Origin: Soonwooa sp023440705
GTDB lineage: Bacteria; Bacteroidota; Bacteroidia; Flavobacteriales; Weeksellaceae
NCBI GenBank assembly: GCA_023440705.1
Contig: JAEXRP010000008.1
Span: 1 to 64,000 of the forward strand
DNA: 64,000 nt
Direction: 5' to 3'
The notes below the pieces were generated by a model. It was given only the letters and a program-made list of their open reading frames with translations. It was not told the DNA's origin and did no database searches. This document shows, piece by piece, positions 1 through 8,957 of this stretch (positions within the stretch are counted from its first letter, which is position 1; each line of letters starts with the position of its first letter). Both the position numbers and the translations under genes were made by a program.

Positions 1-1
1 T

Positions 2-196
2 GATGCGCCTTTTACTTTTACAACTTCTAATTATGATGTTGCACAAGAGTTTAAAAGTGCTAGACTCGACTCTTACGAGCAGAATGTTATGACTTTTCAA
101 TATCCTGGTGATGCAGATATCTATAGATTAACAATTTATAAAGTACAACACACAGGTACTAGTTATGATTTTGTATCAGCTTGCGAAAAATTTTAA
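2..196 (+). CDS. 3' end of a secreted tandem-paralog protein (partial)
   Basis: The reading frame is open from the window edge and ends in Cys-Glu-Lys-Phe-stop, the same ending shared by the next two genes. The tail also shares the pattern YPGDADIYRLTIY with YPGDTNMYRVTF in the third gene, so this is the first visible member of a tandem family. Function is unknown. By analogy with its neighbours the missing N-terminus would carry a signal peptide and a VGINTTTP-type head. Only about 64 codons are visible. Confidence 0.75.
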   Translation, partial: DAPFTFTTSNYDVAQEFKSARLDSYEQNVMTFQYPGDADIYRLTIYKVQHTGTSYDFVSACEKF

Positions 197-199
197 AAA

Positions 200-880
200 A
201 TGAAGAAAAGTTTTATCTTTTTTAATATGTGCTTTTTAGCACTTTTATACAAAGGACAAAGAGTAGGTATTAATAATACGGATCCTCAAAGGACTTTGGA
301 TGTTAATGGGAATCTAAGAGTTACTAATATCGTTGATAAATCTGCAGTTGCAGGAACAGATCACCTAATGGCGGTTAATCGTCAAAATGGGAATGTCGAC
401 TATATTGATATTAAATCTTTGCAACAATCTGGTAAAAACAATATGGAAGTCGGGCGTTCTATATATAATGCAACGACGGCAGATACGGCTAAAGAGTGTA
501 GCTGCGGTGATATTATTGTACGTTTTAACGGTAACAAAGCTGAATTTAAATTAAAAACTACTGATGTTTTTACGAGTAATGGAGAAACAAATTTTAACTT
601 ATCTTATGGTATAAAGCGCTTTAGCGAAACTAGTTATTCGTATGTTAATAAAACTAATGTCGCGTTCCAAAATGTTAACAATCAAGCCTTAGACTATTAT
701 AATAAATATAGGAATCTAGATGATATAGATTTTACTGACAGTATGATTGGGATTTATACTTTGGTCTTGCCAAAACAGGATAATCTCTATAGGATAACGA
801 TGGGACGTTTTAACAATTCTTCGACTACAAGAACCTATAGTTTAATTTGTGAAAAATTTTATCTACAAGATGCTTTATAA
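200..880 (+). CDS. Secreted protein with VGIN-TLDVNG head, tandem paralog 2
   Basis: The gene starts three bases after the previous stop and encodes 226 residues. A hydrophobic leader of about 20 residues is followed by VGINNTDPQRTLDVNGNLRV. This head motif is common near the N-terminus of exported Bacteroidota proteins of fibre-like or unknown function. The leader ends in Lys-Gly-Gln rather than a clean Ala-Gln cleavage site, so export may be impaired. Unlike its two paralogs the protein does not stop after CEKF; it continues for six residues (YLQDAL) into the start of the next gene. A lost stop codon is therefore likely. No enzymatic motif is visible. Confidence 0.7.
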   Translation: MKKSFIFFNMCFLALLYKGQRVGINNTDPQRTLDVNGNLRVTNIVDKSAVAGTDHLMAVNRQNGNVDYIDIKSLQQSGKNNMEVGRSIYNATTADTAKECSCGDIIVRFNGNKAEFKLKTTDVFTSNGETNFNLSYGIKRFSETSYSYVNKTNVAFQNVNNQALDYYNKYRNLDDIDFTDSMIGIYTLVLPKQDNLYRITMGRFNNSSTTRTYSLICEKFYLQDAL

Positions 881-1535
881 AAAAATAAAAAGTTTTGTGC
901 TCTTACTAACAATTGGGGTACTAAATGCTCAAGTGGGGATCAATACAACGACACCTACTAGGACTTTGGATGTTAATGGTGATTTACGCTTAAGATCAAC
1001 AGTAGATAAAGCAACAGACCCTGCATATAATCGTGTTCTTGTAAAAGATGTAGATGGTAAGGTCGACTATTGGACAAAACAAGAAGTGCTTAATAAGATT
1101 GAAGCTCTTTATGTGGTTAATAAAAAATTCACGGCTTCTAAAACGGGACCGGATCCTGCAACAATTGTCGCTTGTGGAAAATTTGAGTTTAGATATAATT
1201 CGCCTGTAATGCCACAGATAAGACTTGCCACTGCAGGAACAGGTTCAACAAGAATTTATTATAACAGAATACGGAAAAGAGACAGTTCGTCAAATGGATT
1301 TACTCTTGTAACTGGACGTAGTTTTAACTCGAATCAATATGTAACGATTCCTAGAGCGAATACTTGGCAAAGTATTGGGGCATCGGGTGATAGTACTGGG
1401 AATTTTACCAATAATACATTTGATGAATATTACATTACTTATCCCGGAGACACTAATATGTACCGTGTTACGTTTTTGGCCAGAAATGCTGGCGATGGAA
1501 ATGTCAATTACTCCATGGTTTGTGAAAAATTTTAA
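870..1535 (+). CDS. Secreted protein with VGIN-TLDVNG head, tandem paralog 3
   Basis: It encodes 221 residues. The ATG at 870 gives a clean signal peptide ending Leu-Asn-Ala-Gln just before VGINTTTPTRTLDVNG; a GTG at 849 is in frame but would add residues before the leader. The start overlaps the end of the preceding gene by 11 bases, suggesting translational coupling. The protein ends in SMVCEKF, matching the tails of the two upstream paralogs. The middle is poorly conserved between paralogs. Function is unknown; an extracellular or surface role is inferred only from the leader. Confidence 0.75.
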   Translation: MLYKKIKSFVLLLTIGVLNAQVGINTTTPTRTLDVNGDLRLRSTVDKATDPAYNRVLVKDVDGKVDYWTKQEVLNKIEALYVVNKKFTASKTGPDPATIVACGKFEFRYNSPVMPQIRLATAGTGSTRIYYNRIRKRDSSSNGFTLVTGRSFNSNQYVTIPRANTWQSIGASGDSTGNFTNNTFDEYYITYPGDTNMYRVTFLARNAGDGNVNYSMVCEKF

Positions 1536-1574
1536 GTTTAATTAAATAAAAAAACAACGTTTGTGTTTTTACCA

Positions 1575-1611
1575 AGGTCCCACGAAGCAATAGTTTCTGG
1601 GGCCTTTTTTA
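1575..1611 (+). terminator. Rho-independent terminator after the paralog cluster
   Basis: An 8-bp stem AAGGTCCC/GGGGCCTT (one G-T pair) is followed by TTTTTT and lies about 40 bases after the last paralog's stop. It closes the tandem operon. Confidence 0.7.
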
Positions 1612-1949
1612 TTACAAAGAGACAGATATTTGCTTTTGCGATAATATAGTCGTAACTTCGTAAAGTTCTCACGAATAAGATATGACGAATTATAGATTTC
1701 AATATGAAGTTATCCATTGCCAAAGACTTATTGCTTCTTTGTCCTATCTTCGTGATGACGTTTTTCTACAAAGTTCTAAAGAGTTTATCGATTAAGCCCT
1801 GTCGTTAATCGGGACAGGGGTATTTGATGACCGTTTTTAATCAACTATTCATTTCAATGTATTGTACGTATGCAGGTTCTCAAAAGAATTTCGCATACCC
1901 GATTTTGTTATGTATACATTGAGAATTTCAATTTAAAATTTAAAAAAAA
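1612..1949. other. Gene-free spacer with a small hairpin
   Basis: No convincing gene is seen. A perfect 7-bp inverted repeat CCCTGTC/GACAGGG lies at 1797-1819 with a 9-base loop but no T-run, so it is not an obvious terminator. The rest is AT-rich and leads into the GreA/GreB-like gene. Confidence 0.5.
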
Positions 1950-2330
1950 ATGTTAGAACCTATCGTAGTTACAACCGGAATATATGACGCAATCAAAGAT
2001 CATTTAAGAAGAAAAAGAACAACAATACAAGAAGAAGTTTTGTTGTTAGATCAACTTAAAAACGCAAAGCAAGTTCTTAGAAGAGAGCTTCCAGAAGATA
2101 TTGTAACGGTTAACAGAATCGTGAAAATTAAAGAACATAACGATAATACGGAAGCAGAATATATTTTTGTACCATCAACTAAGGCTAAACCAAAGAAGAA
2201 TAAATATTCAATTTTGTCAGAAATGGCACTAGCAACTGTTGGTTACAAAGTGGGGGATGTTATCGAATATCCTTTCCCAACGGGTGACAGAAAAATCGAA
2301 ATTCTTAGCGTAGAAAATTTCGAAGCTTAA
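1950..2330 (+). CDS. GreA/GreB-family transcription factor-like protein
   Basis: This 126-residue protein has a charged helical first half (residues about 10-60) followed by a compact C-terminal domain. The motif SEMALATVGYKVGDVIEYPFPTG resembles the FKBP-like C-terminal domain of GreA/GreB/Rnk proteins (typical text: SPLGRALLGKKVGDEV). Known family members act at the RNA polymerase secondary channel to rescue backtracked complexes or regulate initiation. It is shorter than canonical GreA (about 158 residues) and the N-terminal coiled-coil finger looks reduced, so RNA-cleavage stimulation cannot be assumed. It is monocistronic, with its own terminator. Confidence 0.7.
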   Translation: MLEPIVVTTGIYDAIKDHLRRKRTTIQEEVLLLDQLKNAKQVLRRELPEDIVTVNRIVKIKEHNDNTEAEYIFVPSTKAKPKKNKYSILSEMALATVGYKVGDVIEYPFPTGDRKIEILSVENFEA

Positions 2331-2354
2331 TTTGTAATTAAAAGCAAAATATAA

Positions 2355-2383
2355 AAATCCTAGGTCGTGACTTAGGATTTTTT
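2355..2383 (+). terminator. Terminator of the GreA/B-like gene
   Basis: An 11-bp stem starting AAATCCTA and ending TAGGATTT, with loop CGTG, is followed by a T-run. It lies 24 bases after the stop codon. Confidence 0.8.
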
Positions 2384-2523
2384 GTTTTATTAAATCTTAT
2401 TAAGATTCAGTTATGTTTTAATTAATTTGAGAATTTAATAATTTTATTTGTGATTTATTATTAAATATTATTGTTTTTAAATTAAAATATTCTGATTCAA
2501 GAAAAATTAAGTTGATAAAAATA

Positions 2524-2557
2524 TTGTTTTCGCATTTAATTTAAAATGTTATATTTG
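2524..2557 (+). promoter_or_regulatory. Bacteroidota-type promoter of the E1 gene
   Basis: TATATTTG at 2550-2557 fits the -7 element TAnnTTTG. TTG at 2524-2526, 23 bases upstream, can serve as the -33 element. The start codon follows 16 bases after the -7 box, so the leader would be very short. Confidence 0.6.
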
Positions 2558-2573
2558 TAGAAAATGTATAAAA

Positions 2574-5012
2574 ATGCAAGAGACTTTCATAGATACAGAG
2601 GAACTTTCTTTCCAAGATTTTAAGAGTGATATTTTAGCAAATTACAAGCTAGCGAGGATTTCTCGTGAGATGAGTTATTTGGGTAGAAGAGAAGTATTAA
2701 CCGGAAAAGCCAAATTTGGTATTTTCGGAGACGGGAAGGAGTTGCCACAATTAGCAATGGCTCAAGTTTTCCGTGATGGCGATTTCCGTTCAGGATATTA
2801 CAGAGATCAGACTTTTGCTTTGGCGATTAATGCGCTAACTGTAGAAAGCTTTTTTGCACAACTTTATGCAGATACCAATGTTGATAGAGAGCCAGCTTCG
2901 GGCGGTCGTCAGATGAATGGGCACTATGCAACAAGAACTATTAAAGAAGACGGAAGTTGGAAAGATTTAACAAAGATTAAAAACATTTCTTCGGATATTT
3001 CGCCTACTGCAGGACAAATGCCGAGATTGTTAGGTTTGGCTCAAGCTTCTAATTTTTATAAAGAAATAAAATTCGATGGCGCTGAAAAATTCTCAAATTC
3101 TGGGAAGGAAGTAGCTTTCGGAACCATTGGTGATGCTTCAACTGCCGAAGGTCATTTCTGGGAAACACTTAACGCAGCTTGTGCACTACAAGTTCCGATG
3201 ATTGTTTCGATTTGGGATGATGGATACGGGATTTCTGTACCAACAAAAAACCAAAGAGCTAAAGCAAATATCACAGAAATGCTTTCAGGTTTCCAAAGAC
3301 AAGAAGGCGAAAACCAAGGTTGCGAAATTATCCAAGTTAAAGCTTGGGATTATCCAGCTTTGATGGATGCTTATGCGAAAGCTGAACATTTTGCAAGAGA
3401 AGAAAGTGTGCCAGTTGTTGTACACGTTATCGAAGTAACGCAACCGCAAGGTCACTCAACTTCAGGATCTCATGAGCGTTACAAAAACGAAGAGCGTCTT
3501 GCTTTCGAAACAGAATTTGATTGTTTAAATAAATTCCGTGAGTGGATCGAAACTTATTCTTTCCAATTCGAAGAAGGAGGCGATGTACAAATTATTGCGA
3601 CTAAAGAAGAACTTGATCAAATTGAATCTGAAGCTAAAAAAATTGTAAAAGATGGTCAAAAACAAGCTTGGGAAAACTATCAAACAACGATAACGGATTT
3701 AAAAAATAAAGCCTTGCCTTTGGTTGAAGCGATGACTTCGCAAAATTCAGAAATTTCTGATTTTGTAAGTAAATTCAAAGCTTTAATTTCTGTTGGTAAA
3801 AAAGATATTTTCCATTTAATTCGTCAAACTTTACTTGCCACAAGAGGAACAAATTCTGCTGAAAGACAAGCGCTGAAACAAGCTTACGAAAGCCTTTTCG
3901 CTGTTGAAAAAGATAATTATTCTTCTCACTTATATTCTCAAAGCGAATGGAAAGCGACCAATATCGCAGAAGTAAAACCAGTTTATTCTGACGCTTCCGA
4001 AACGGTTGATGGTAGAATGGTGGTTAGAAATAACTTTGATAAAATTTTTGAAAAATATCCTCAAGCGATGATTTTTGGTGAAGATACTGGTAACATTGGT
4101 GACGTTAACCAAGGTCTAGAAGGTCTTCAGGAAAAATATGGTGCATTGAGAATTGCAGATACAGGTATTCGTGAGGCGACAATTCTAGGTCAAGGTATTG
4201 GTCTTGCGATGCGTGGACTTCGTCCAATTGCCGAAATCCAATATTTAGATTATATTTTGTATTGTTTACAAGGTATGAGCGACGATTTGGCGACGGTACA
4301 ATATCGTACAAAAGGTGGTCAAAAAGCGCCAGTTATTATCAGAACTCGTGGTCACAGATTAGAAGGTATTTGGCATTCTGGTTCGCCAATGGCAGGTATT
4401 ATCAATTTGGTGAAAGGTATCAATGTTTTGGTGCCAAGAGATTTGACAAAAGCAGCTGGATTCTATAATACGATGTTACAAGCGGATGAGCCAGCTCTTA
4501 TTGTTGAGTGTCTTAACGGATATCGTTTGAAGGAAAAACAACCTGATAACTTAGGCGAATTCACGGTTCCTGTTGGTAAAATTGAAGTAACAAAAGAGGG
4601 TAGTGATGTGACTTTGGTAACTTACGGATCGACTTGGAGAATTGTGATGGAAGCGGCTAAAGAACTTGAAAAACTAGGTATCAATGCAGAAGTTATCGAT
4701 ATTCAATCTTTGATTCCGTTTGACTTGTCAAGTGAGATTGCAGAAAGCGTTAAGAAAACCAATCGTCTTGTTGTTATCGACGAAGATGTAGAAGGCGGAA
4801 CTTCGGCATTTATTCTTCAACAAATTATTGAAAAACAAAATGCGTTTAGATATTTAGATTCTGCACCAATTTGTATTTCGGCGGAGGATCATCGTCCAGC
4901 CTATGCGACGGATGGAGATTATTTCTCTAAGCCATCTGCGGATGATATGGTAGAAAAAATCTACGCAATGTTCCATGAAGTTAATCCTGCAAAATATCCA
5001 GCGATTTACTAA
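2574..5012 (+). CDS. 2-oxoacid (branched-chain) dehydrogenase E1, alpha/beta fusion
   Basis: The 812-residue protein fuses both E1 subunits. The alpha half (about 25-400) carries the thiamine diphosphate region GDASTAEGHFWETLNAA and a phosphorylation-loop-like GHSTSGSHERY. The beta half (about 470-805) carries FGEDTG, the transketolase-type pyrimidine-binding region and a C-terminal transketolase domain with IDIQSLIPFD. It should decarboxylate branched-chain 2-oxoacids from Val, Leu and Ile breakdown and pass the acyl group to a lipoyl E2. The fused form is common in Flavobacteriia. No E2 or E3 gene is adjacent. Substrate choice between branched-chain acids and pyruvate is inferred from family resemblance. 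Confidence 0.85.
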   Translation: MQETFIDTEELSFQDFKSDILANYKLARISREMSYLGRREVLTGKAKFGIFGDGKELPQLAMAQVFRDGDFRSGYYRDQTFALAINALTVESFFAQLYADTNVDREPASGGRQMNGHYATRTIKEDGSWKDLTKIKNISSDISPTAGQMPRLLGLAQASNFYKEIKFDGAEKFSNSGKEVAFGTIGDASTAEGHFWETLNAACALQVPMIVSIWDDGYGISVPTKNQRAKANITEMLSGFQRQEGENQGCEIIQVKAWDYPALMDAYAKAEHFAREESVPVVVHVIEVTQPQGHSTSGSHERYKNEERLAFETEFDCLNKFREWIETYSFQFEEGGDVQIIATKEELDQIESEAKKIVKDGQKQAWENYQTTITDLKNKALPLVEAMTSQNSEISDFVSKFKALISVGKKDIFHLIRQTLLATRGTNSAERQALKQAYESLFAVEKDNYSSHLYSQSEWKATNIAEVKPVYSDASETVDGRMVVRNNFDKIFEKYPQAMIFGEDTGNIGDVNQGLEGLQEKYGALRIADTGIREATILGQGIGLAMRGLRPIAEIQYLDYILYCLQGMSDDLATVQYRTKGGQKAPVIIRTRGHRLEGIWHSGSPMAGIINLVKGINVLVPRDLTKAAGFYNTMLQADEPALIVECLNGYRLKEKQPDNLGEFTVPVGKIEVTKEGSDVTLVTYGSTWRIVMEAAKELEKLGINAEVIDIQSLIPFDLSSEIAESVKKTNRLVVIDEDVEGGTSAFILQQIIEKQNAFRYLDSAPICISAEDHRPAYATDGDYFSKPSADDMVEKIYAMFHEVNPAKYPAIY

Positions 5013-5036
5013 TATTTGGAATTAAAAAATATATTG

Positions 5037-5063
5037 AAAGACCTAAGCAATTAGGTCTTTTTT
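5037..5063 (+). terminator. Terminator of the E1 gene
   Basis: A perfect 10-bp stem AAAGACCTAA/TTAGGTCTTT is closed by a GCAA tetraloop and followed by TTTA, 24 bases after the stop. Confidence 0.85.
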
Positions 5064-5086
5064 ATTTAAATTTAAACAAAAAATAA

Positions 5087-5383
5087 GTGGACGAGCTTTC
5101 TAAAAATCAGGTTTACGAAATCACAAGACTTATTCCGAAAGGTCGTGTGACGACTTATGGTTCGATTGCAAAAGCAGTTGGTTATCCCAATCATTCGCGT
5201 CATGTTGGTCGTGCGATGGGCGGTTGTCCAACGGATGTTCCTGCGCATCGTGTCGTGGGAAGTTGTGGTATTTTATCAGTCCCCGAATTTAAAATTAAAC
5301 TTGAAAAGGAAGGTTTAGAATTTAATAATCAAAGGATCAAAGATTTTAAAAACCTATTTTGGGATCCGCTGGTTGAATTGTAA
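5087..5383 (+). CDS. Alkyltransferase-like (ATL) DNA-lesion binding protein
   Basis: The 98-residue protein matches the DNA-binding domain of O6-alkylguanine-DNA methyltransferase: IPKGRVTTYGSIAKAVG, then the arginine-finger helix (NHSRHVGRAMGGCP). At the active-site motif the acceptor Cys of PCHRV is replaced by Ala (VPAHRVVG). Such ATL proteins bind O6-alkylguanine and hand it to nucleotide excision repair without removing the alkyl group. The start is GTG; no ATG is available upstream in frame. The gene is short and single. Confidence 0.85.
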   Translation: MDELSKNQVYEITRLIPKGRVTTYGSIAKAVGYPNHSRHVGRAMGGCPTDVPAHRVVGSCGILSVPEFKIKLEKEGLEFNNQRIKDFKNLFWDPLVEL

Positions 5384-5453
5384 TATTTTCTTTTCTCAAA
5401 ATTTATCCTGAATAAATACTACACATAAAGATGAAATAGCGATAATCAAATTT

Positions 5454-5567
5454 AACGTCAGTTTGAGTAATTTTCGCAGAAAATTGTATCGAAAACAAGA
5501 TAATTTTATTATCATTTCATGAGAACTTCTCGATACAAAATCTTAGAGATTTTTACTCGAAGCGACG
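5454..5567. repeat. Family A palindromic repeat, copy 1 (core)
   Basis: The left end CGTCAGTTTGAGTAA is mirrored by the right end as CGTCGCTTCGAGTAA on the other strand. Inside lie GTATCGA and its mirror TCGATAC, giving a long imperfect hairpin. Related copies lie near 21.2, 25.7 and 31.3 kb. It sits between the ATL gene and a lipoprotein gene. Confidence 0.75.
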
Positions 5568-5617
5568 ATGCTAAAAGCGAAAATAGATTGATCTTTAACT
5601 TACACTATTAAACATAA

Positions 5618-6280
5618 ATGAAATTATTATTAAACGTACTTCTATTGACAGGCATTATGTCTTGCAATGGAAAAGCAGAAAAACCAAAAGAAGAGCCAAA
5701 AGCAGAAGTAACTACACCAAAAAAAGTGGTGACTTACAAAGGTTTTGATGTTGCTAATATTAATTTTGATGAAACTTTGAAACAATTTTTTGATTCATCA
5801 GGTTTAAGCCTTTATCAAGATCAAAACCAAACGACAAATCTCAATATGGATTATGAAGAATTTGTTGTTCCAGATGCACAAGAAGTAGCTTATTTTGGTG
5901 TTGATTTAAGTAAAAAGTTTAAAGATTTTTCGATATTCTATCCGAAAAAAGATCAGAAAATATTTTGTTACGAATTGTCTATTACAGACCAAGAAACTTC
6001 AAAATCTGTCATTAAAAAGTTTGAAGAACAATATGGGAAACCTATTTTCTCAAAGCAAGAATCTAGTAAAACTGGTACAATTTTCTTAGACGAAAACGGA
6101 GAGGCGAAGAAAGATGCTTTCCAGAATCTTTATCAATGGAATGATGCAAAATCACATGCAGTATACTTTTTAATTCATTCTGGATCTGGTCTTAACATTA
6201 TTGCGTTGGACAAGAACTCTCAAATGTTTAAACAATGGATTGACTTGCGAAGTCTTGATATGGTTTTTGATAATAAATAA
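5618..6280 (+). CDS. Lipoprotein of unknown function
   Basis: The 220-residue protein starts with a short hydrophobic leader and a lipobox-like LTGIMSC, so it is probably a lipid-anchored envelope protein. A Lys/Glu/Pro-rich linker of about 30 residues follows, then a globular region with no motif I recognise. It ends before a convergent terminator shared with recA. I see no partner genes that hint at a role. Confidence 0.7.
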   Translation: MKLLLNVLLLTGIMSCNGKAEKPKEEPKAEVTTPKKVVTYKGFDVANINFDETLKQFFDSSGLSLYQDQNQTTNLNMDYEEFVVPDAQEVAYFGVDLSKKFKDFSIFYPKKDQKIFCYELSITDQETSKSVIKKFEEQYGKPIFSKQESSKTGTIFLDENGEAKKDAFQNLYQWNDAKSHAVYFLIHSGSGLNIIALDKNSQMFKQWIDLRSLDMVFDNK

Positions 6281-6309
6281 AATAATTGACGAGTACAATT
6301 AAAAACAAA

Positions 6310-6336
6310 AAACCGTTGCAAATCTAGCAACGGTTT
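6310..6336. terminator. Bidirectional terminator between lipoprotein gene and recA
   Basis: A perfect 10-bp stem AAACCGTTGC/GCAACGGTTT with a 7-base loop has A-rich and T-rich flanks on both sides. It can therefore serve both converging genes. Confidence 0.85.
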
Positions 6337-6358
6337 ATATTTTATAACTTGAAGAAAA

Positions 6359-7360
6359 TTATTCTCCTTTTATTTTTTCTTTAATTTTTGTTTCAAGCTC
6401 TTCTGCTAATTCAGGATTATCTTTGATGACATCTTTAACAGCATCACGACCTTGGCCAAGTTTTGTACCTTCGTAACTGAACCAAGATCCACTTTTTTGG
6501 ATAACACCAAGCTCAACACCTTGATCAAGGATTTCACCAACTTTAGAAACACCTTCGCCGTACATGATGTCAAATTCGGCCATTTTGAAAGGTGGCGCTA
6601 CTTTGTTTTTAACAATTTTCACTTTAACACGGCTACCAACCGCTTCGTCACCATTTTTGATTGGCGCACTTGCTTTTCTGATGTCAACTCTTACAGAAGC
6701 ATAGAATTTAAGAGCATTACCACCAGTTGTTGTTTCTGGATTACCAAACATAACGCCAATTTTTTCTCTCAACTGGTTGATGAAAATTACAGTACATTTA
6801 GTTTTATTAATAGTTGCTGTTAACTTTCTCAAAGCTTGAGACATCAATCTAGCATGTAATCCCATTTTAGAATCACCCATTTCGCCCTCGATTTCGGCTT
6901 TTGGTGTTAAGGCAGCAACCGAGTCGATAACTACAATATCAATCGCTCCCGAACGGATTAGGTTATCAGCAATTTCTAAAGCTTGTTCCCCGTTATCCGG
7001 CTGAGAAATAATTAAATTGTCAAGGTCAATACCTAGCTTGCCAGCATAAGTTCTGTCAAAGGCATGTTCTGCATCAATAAATGCAGCAATACCGCCTTGT
7101 TTTTGAGCTTCAGCAATGGCATGAAGTGTTAAAGTTGTTTTACCCGAAGATTCTGGTCCATAGATTTCAATAATTCTACCACGAGGATAACCACCAACAC
7201 CTAAAGCAAGGTCAAGACCTAATGATCCTGATGGGATAACTTCGATTGTGTGGTCAACAGAATCCTCTCCAAGAGTCATTACAGTACCTTTTCCGTAAGT
7301 TTTATCTAGTTTGTCAAGCACTAATTGGAGTGCTTTCTTCTTATCGTCAATATTGCTCAT
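6359..7360 (-). CDS. recA: Recombinase RecA
   Basis: The 333-residue protein is full length for RecA. It carries Walker A GPESSGKTT at residues 68-76, Walker B-like IVVIDSVAAL, the L2/Q-loop region FINQLREKIGVMFGNPETTTGG and an acidic C-terminus. It forms filaments on single-stranded DNA, drives strand exchange and would stimulate LexA-type self-cleavage. MSNIDDKK at 7360 was chosen; an ATG seven codons upstream is in frame but adds an atypical leader. TAATTTTG at 7379-7386 (minus strand) fits a -7 box 19 bases before the start. A perfect palindrome lies further upstream. Confidence 0.97.
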   Translation of the reverse strand: MSNIDDKKKALQLVLDKLDKTYGKGTVMTLGEDSVDHTIEVIPSGSLGLDLALGVGGYPRGRIIEIYGPESSGKTTLTLHAIAEAQKQGGIAAFIDAEHAFDRTYAGKLGIDLDNLIISQPDNGEQALEIADNLIRSGAIDIVVIDSVAALTPKAEIEGEMGDSKMGLHARLMSQALRKLTATINKTKCTVIFINQLREKIGVMFGNPETTTGGNALKFYASVRVDIRKASAPIKNGDEAVGSRVKVKIVKNKVAPPFKMAEFDIMYGEGVSKVGEILDQGVELGVIQKSGSWFSYEGTKLGQGRDAVKDVIKDNPELAEELETKIKEKIKGE

Positions 7361-7414
7361 CGTAAATTTTAATAATTTCAAAATTACGGAAAATCTTTAG
7401 TATATGAATCTATA

Positions 7415-7437
7415 TTTTGATACAATTTGTATCAAAA
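7415..7437. promoter_or_regulatory. Perfect palindrome upstream of recA
   Basis: TTTTGATACAA and TTGTATCAAAA form an exact 11-bp inverted repeat around a single T. It lies 55-77 bases upstream of the recA start and before the divergent T9SS gene. It has no long T-run of terminator type and looks like a dimeric repressor site. Which regulator binds is unknown. Confidence 0.5.
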
Positions 7438-7453
7438 ATAAAATACTTTAAAA

Positions 7454-7500
7454 ATACCTAGAATTAGGTATATTTTTTATTAAAGATGATAATATATTTG
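7454..7500 (+). promoter_or_regulatory. Inverted repeat and -7 box before the T9SS cargo gene
   Basis: ATACCTA/TAGGTAT (7454-7471) is an exact inverted repeat with a 4-base spacer. TATATTTG at 7493-7500 fits the -7 element and ends 19 bases before the ATG at 7520. No good -33 element is seen at the usual distance. Confidence 0.45.
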
Positions 7501-7519
7501 AAAAATAAAACTAATAATC

Positions 7520-8945
7520 ATGAAAACACTTTTACTAACTATTGCATTGGTATGTACAATTAATGCGAATGCACAATCTGAACCTCCTGGTATTATTTGG
7601 AATAAGGATATTGCTGCAAGTGTAAGCTCTTCTTTTAAATCCTGATAGTATTGTCAAGTTAAGCGATGGGAGTATACTAATTATAGGTAATGTATTTGTA
7701 GATGGTATTGTCTCTCCAGAACTGACCAAAGTGTCTGCTTCAGGAGAAAAAGTATGGCAAAAAACATATCCAAATTTATCGAACTTTTATATGTTTTCGA
7801 CAACTGTTGACAATAATGGGAATATTTTCGGTGTGTTGGAGAATACGGGATCTTTAGATGGTTCTTATGCTAAGTTCGACTCGTCCGGTAATTTTTTATG
7901 GCAAAAATTTGGTAAAATAGAGAATTATAGAACCTTTATTTCGAAAATAGAAGTTCTTGCAGACAATAGTATTTTAATGAGCTTAGATTTTGAAAGCGAA
8001 GATGGTAGTGGTGACGAGTCAGGATTTTCATTTGCAAAATATGATACCAATGGTAATCAGCAATGGATAAAAACTAAAAAGTATCAGAATATTCCAAATA
8101 GTTATGGTGCAGCTATTTCTGCTAAGGATGGTGGATTTTTCATCGTTGGATCAACGGCGCAAGTCGATGGTGACGAAGTGGGCTACATTGCAAAATTTGA
8201 TGCACAACGTAATCAACTTTGGGAAAAAGAAATTGACATTAATACCGTGAACGACACTTACTTTTATGATGCAAGTGTAAATACTAATGGTGACTTGATG
8301 ATAGCAGGAGTTTATGAACTAAATAATGGTAACGAAAATTATTTTGTTTCAAAAATAAGTAGTGGTGGGACTGAAGTCTGGCGAAAAATTTATAGTCTAG
8401 GCTCAATGGATATCACCGCTCTAAAGTTGATAGAATTCTCTCCAAACGAATATACGTTAGCCTTTGAGTCGATAGGAGATGACAGTAGCACAAGAGTAGG
8501 TTATTTGAAAAAAATAGACAACGCCGGCAATACTGTTTGGGAGCATTCTTATAAAAATGAAATTTTTAATGGTCTTGTTGCTTTTGTTGATATAATTAAA
8601 ACGACCGACAATAACTTATTGATGTTAACGCAAAAGTATGATAATTCTGACAACGTAGATGCAAAATATGGACTTTACAAAATGGGAGGTTCTTTAGCTG
8701 TTGCAGATATTAAATCAAAATCTGTTAGTATTTATCCAAATCCGTCAAGTCATTTTATTAATATTAAACTTGAACCAAATGAAAGTATTAGTAAGTATCA
8801 GCTTTATAATTTGTCAGGCCAATTAATTGAAGAACATAAAGATCCTTCTAGTACTATTTCTATTAAAAAATTGAACTCAGGAACTTACATTATTAAATTA
8901 TATATTGGTGAAAATATCTATACCGAAAAAATCATTAAAAACTAA
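7520..8945 (+). pseudogene. Frameshifted secreted protein with T9SS C-terminal sorting domain
   Basis: The true start at 7520 gives a signal peptide (MKTLLLTIALVCTINANAQ) but the frame hits TGA at 7643. The downstream frame continues without a break (NPDSIVKLSDGSILIIGN...) to 8945. Removing one base of the TTTT run at 7633-7636 would join the halves as ...SVSSSLNPDSIVKL. The body has repeated beta-propeller-like blades with FDxxGNxLW text. The end has a type A T9SS sorting domain (SIYPNPSSHFINIKL ... LNSGTYIIKLY). An intact product would be exported through the outer membrane. The break may be real, phase-variable or a sequencing error. Confidence 0.8.
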
Positions 8946-8957
8946 ATTAAAATAACC

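Noticed and set aside
1538..1723. 61-codon minus-strand frame
   Set aside because: It crosses the terminator of the paralog operon and has no protein-like features.
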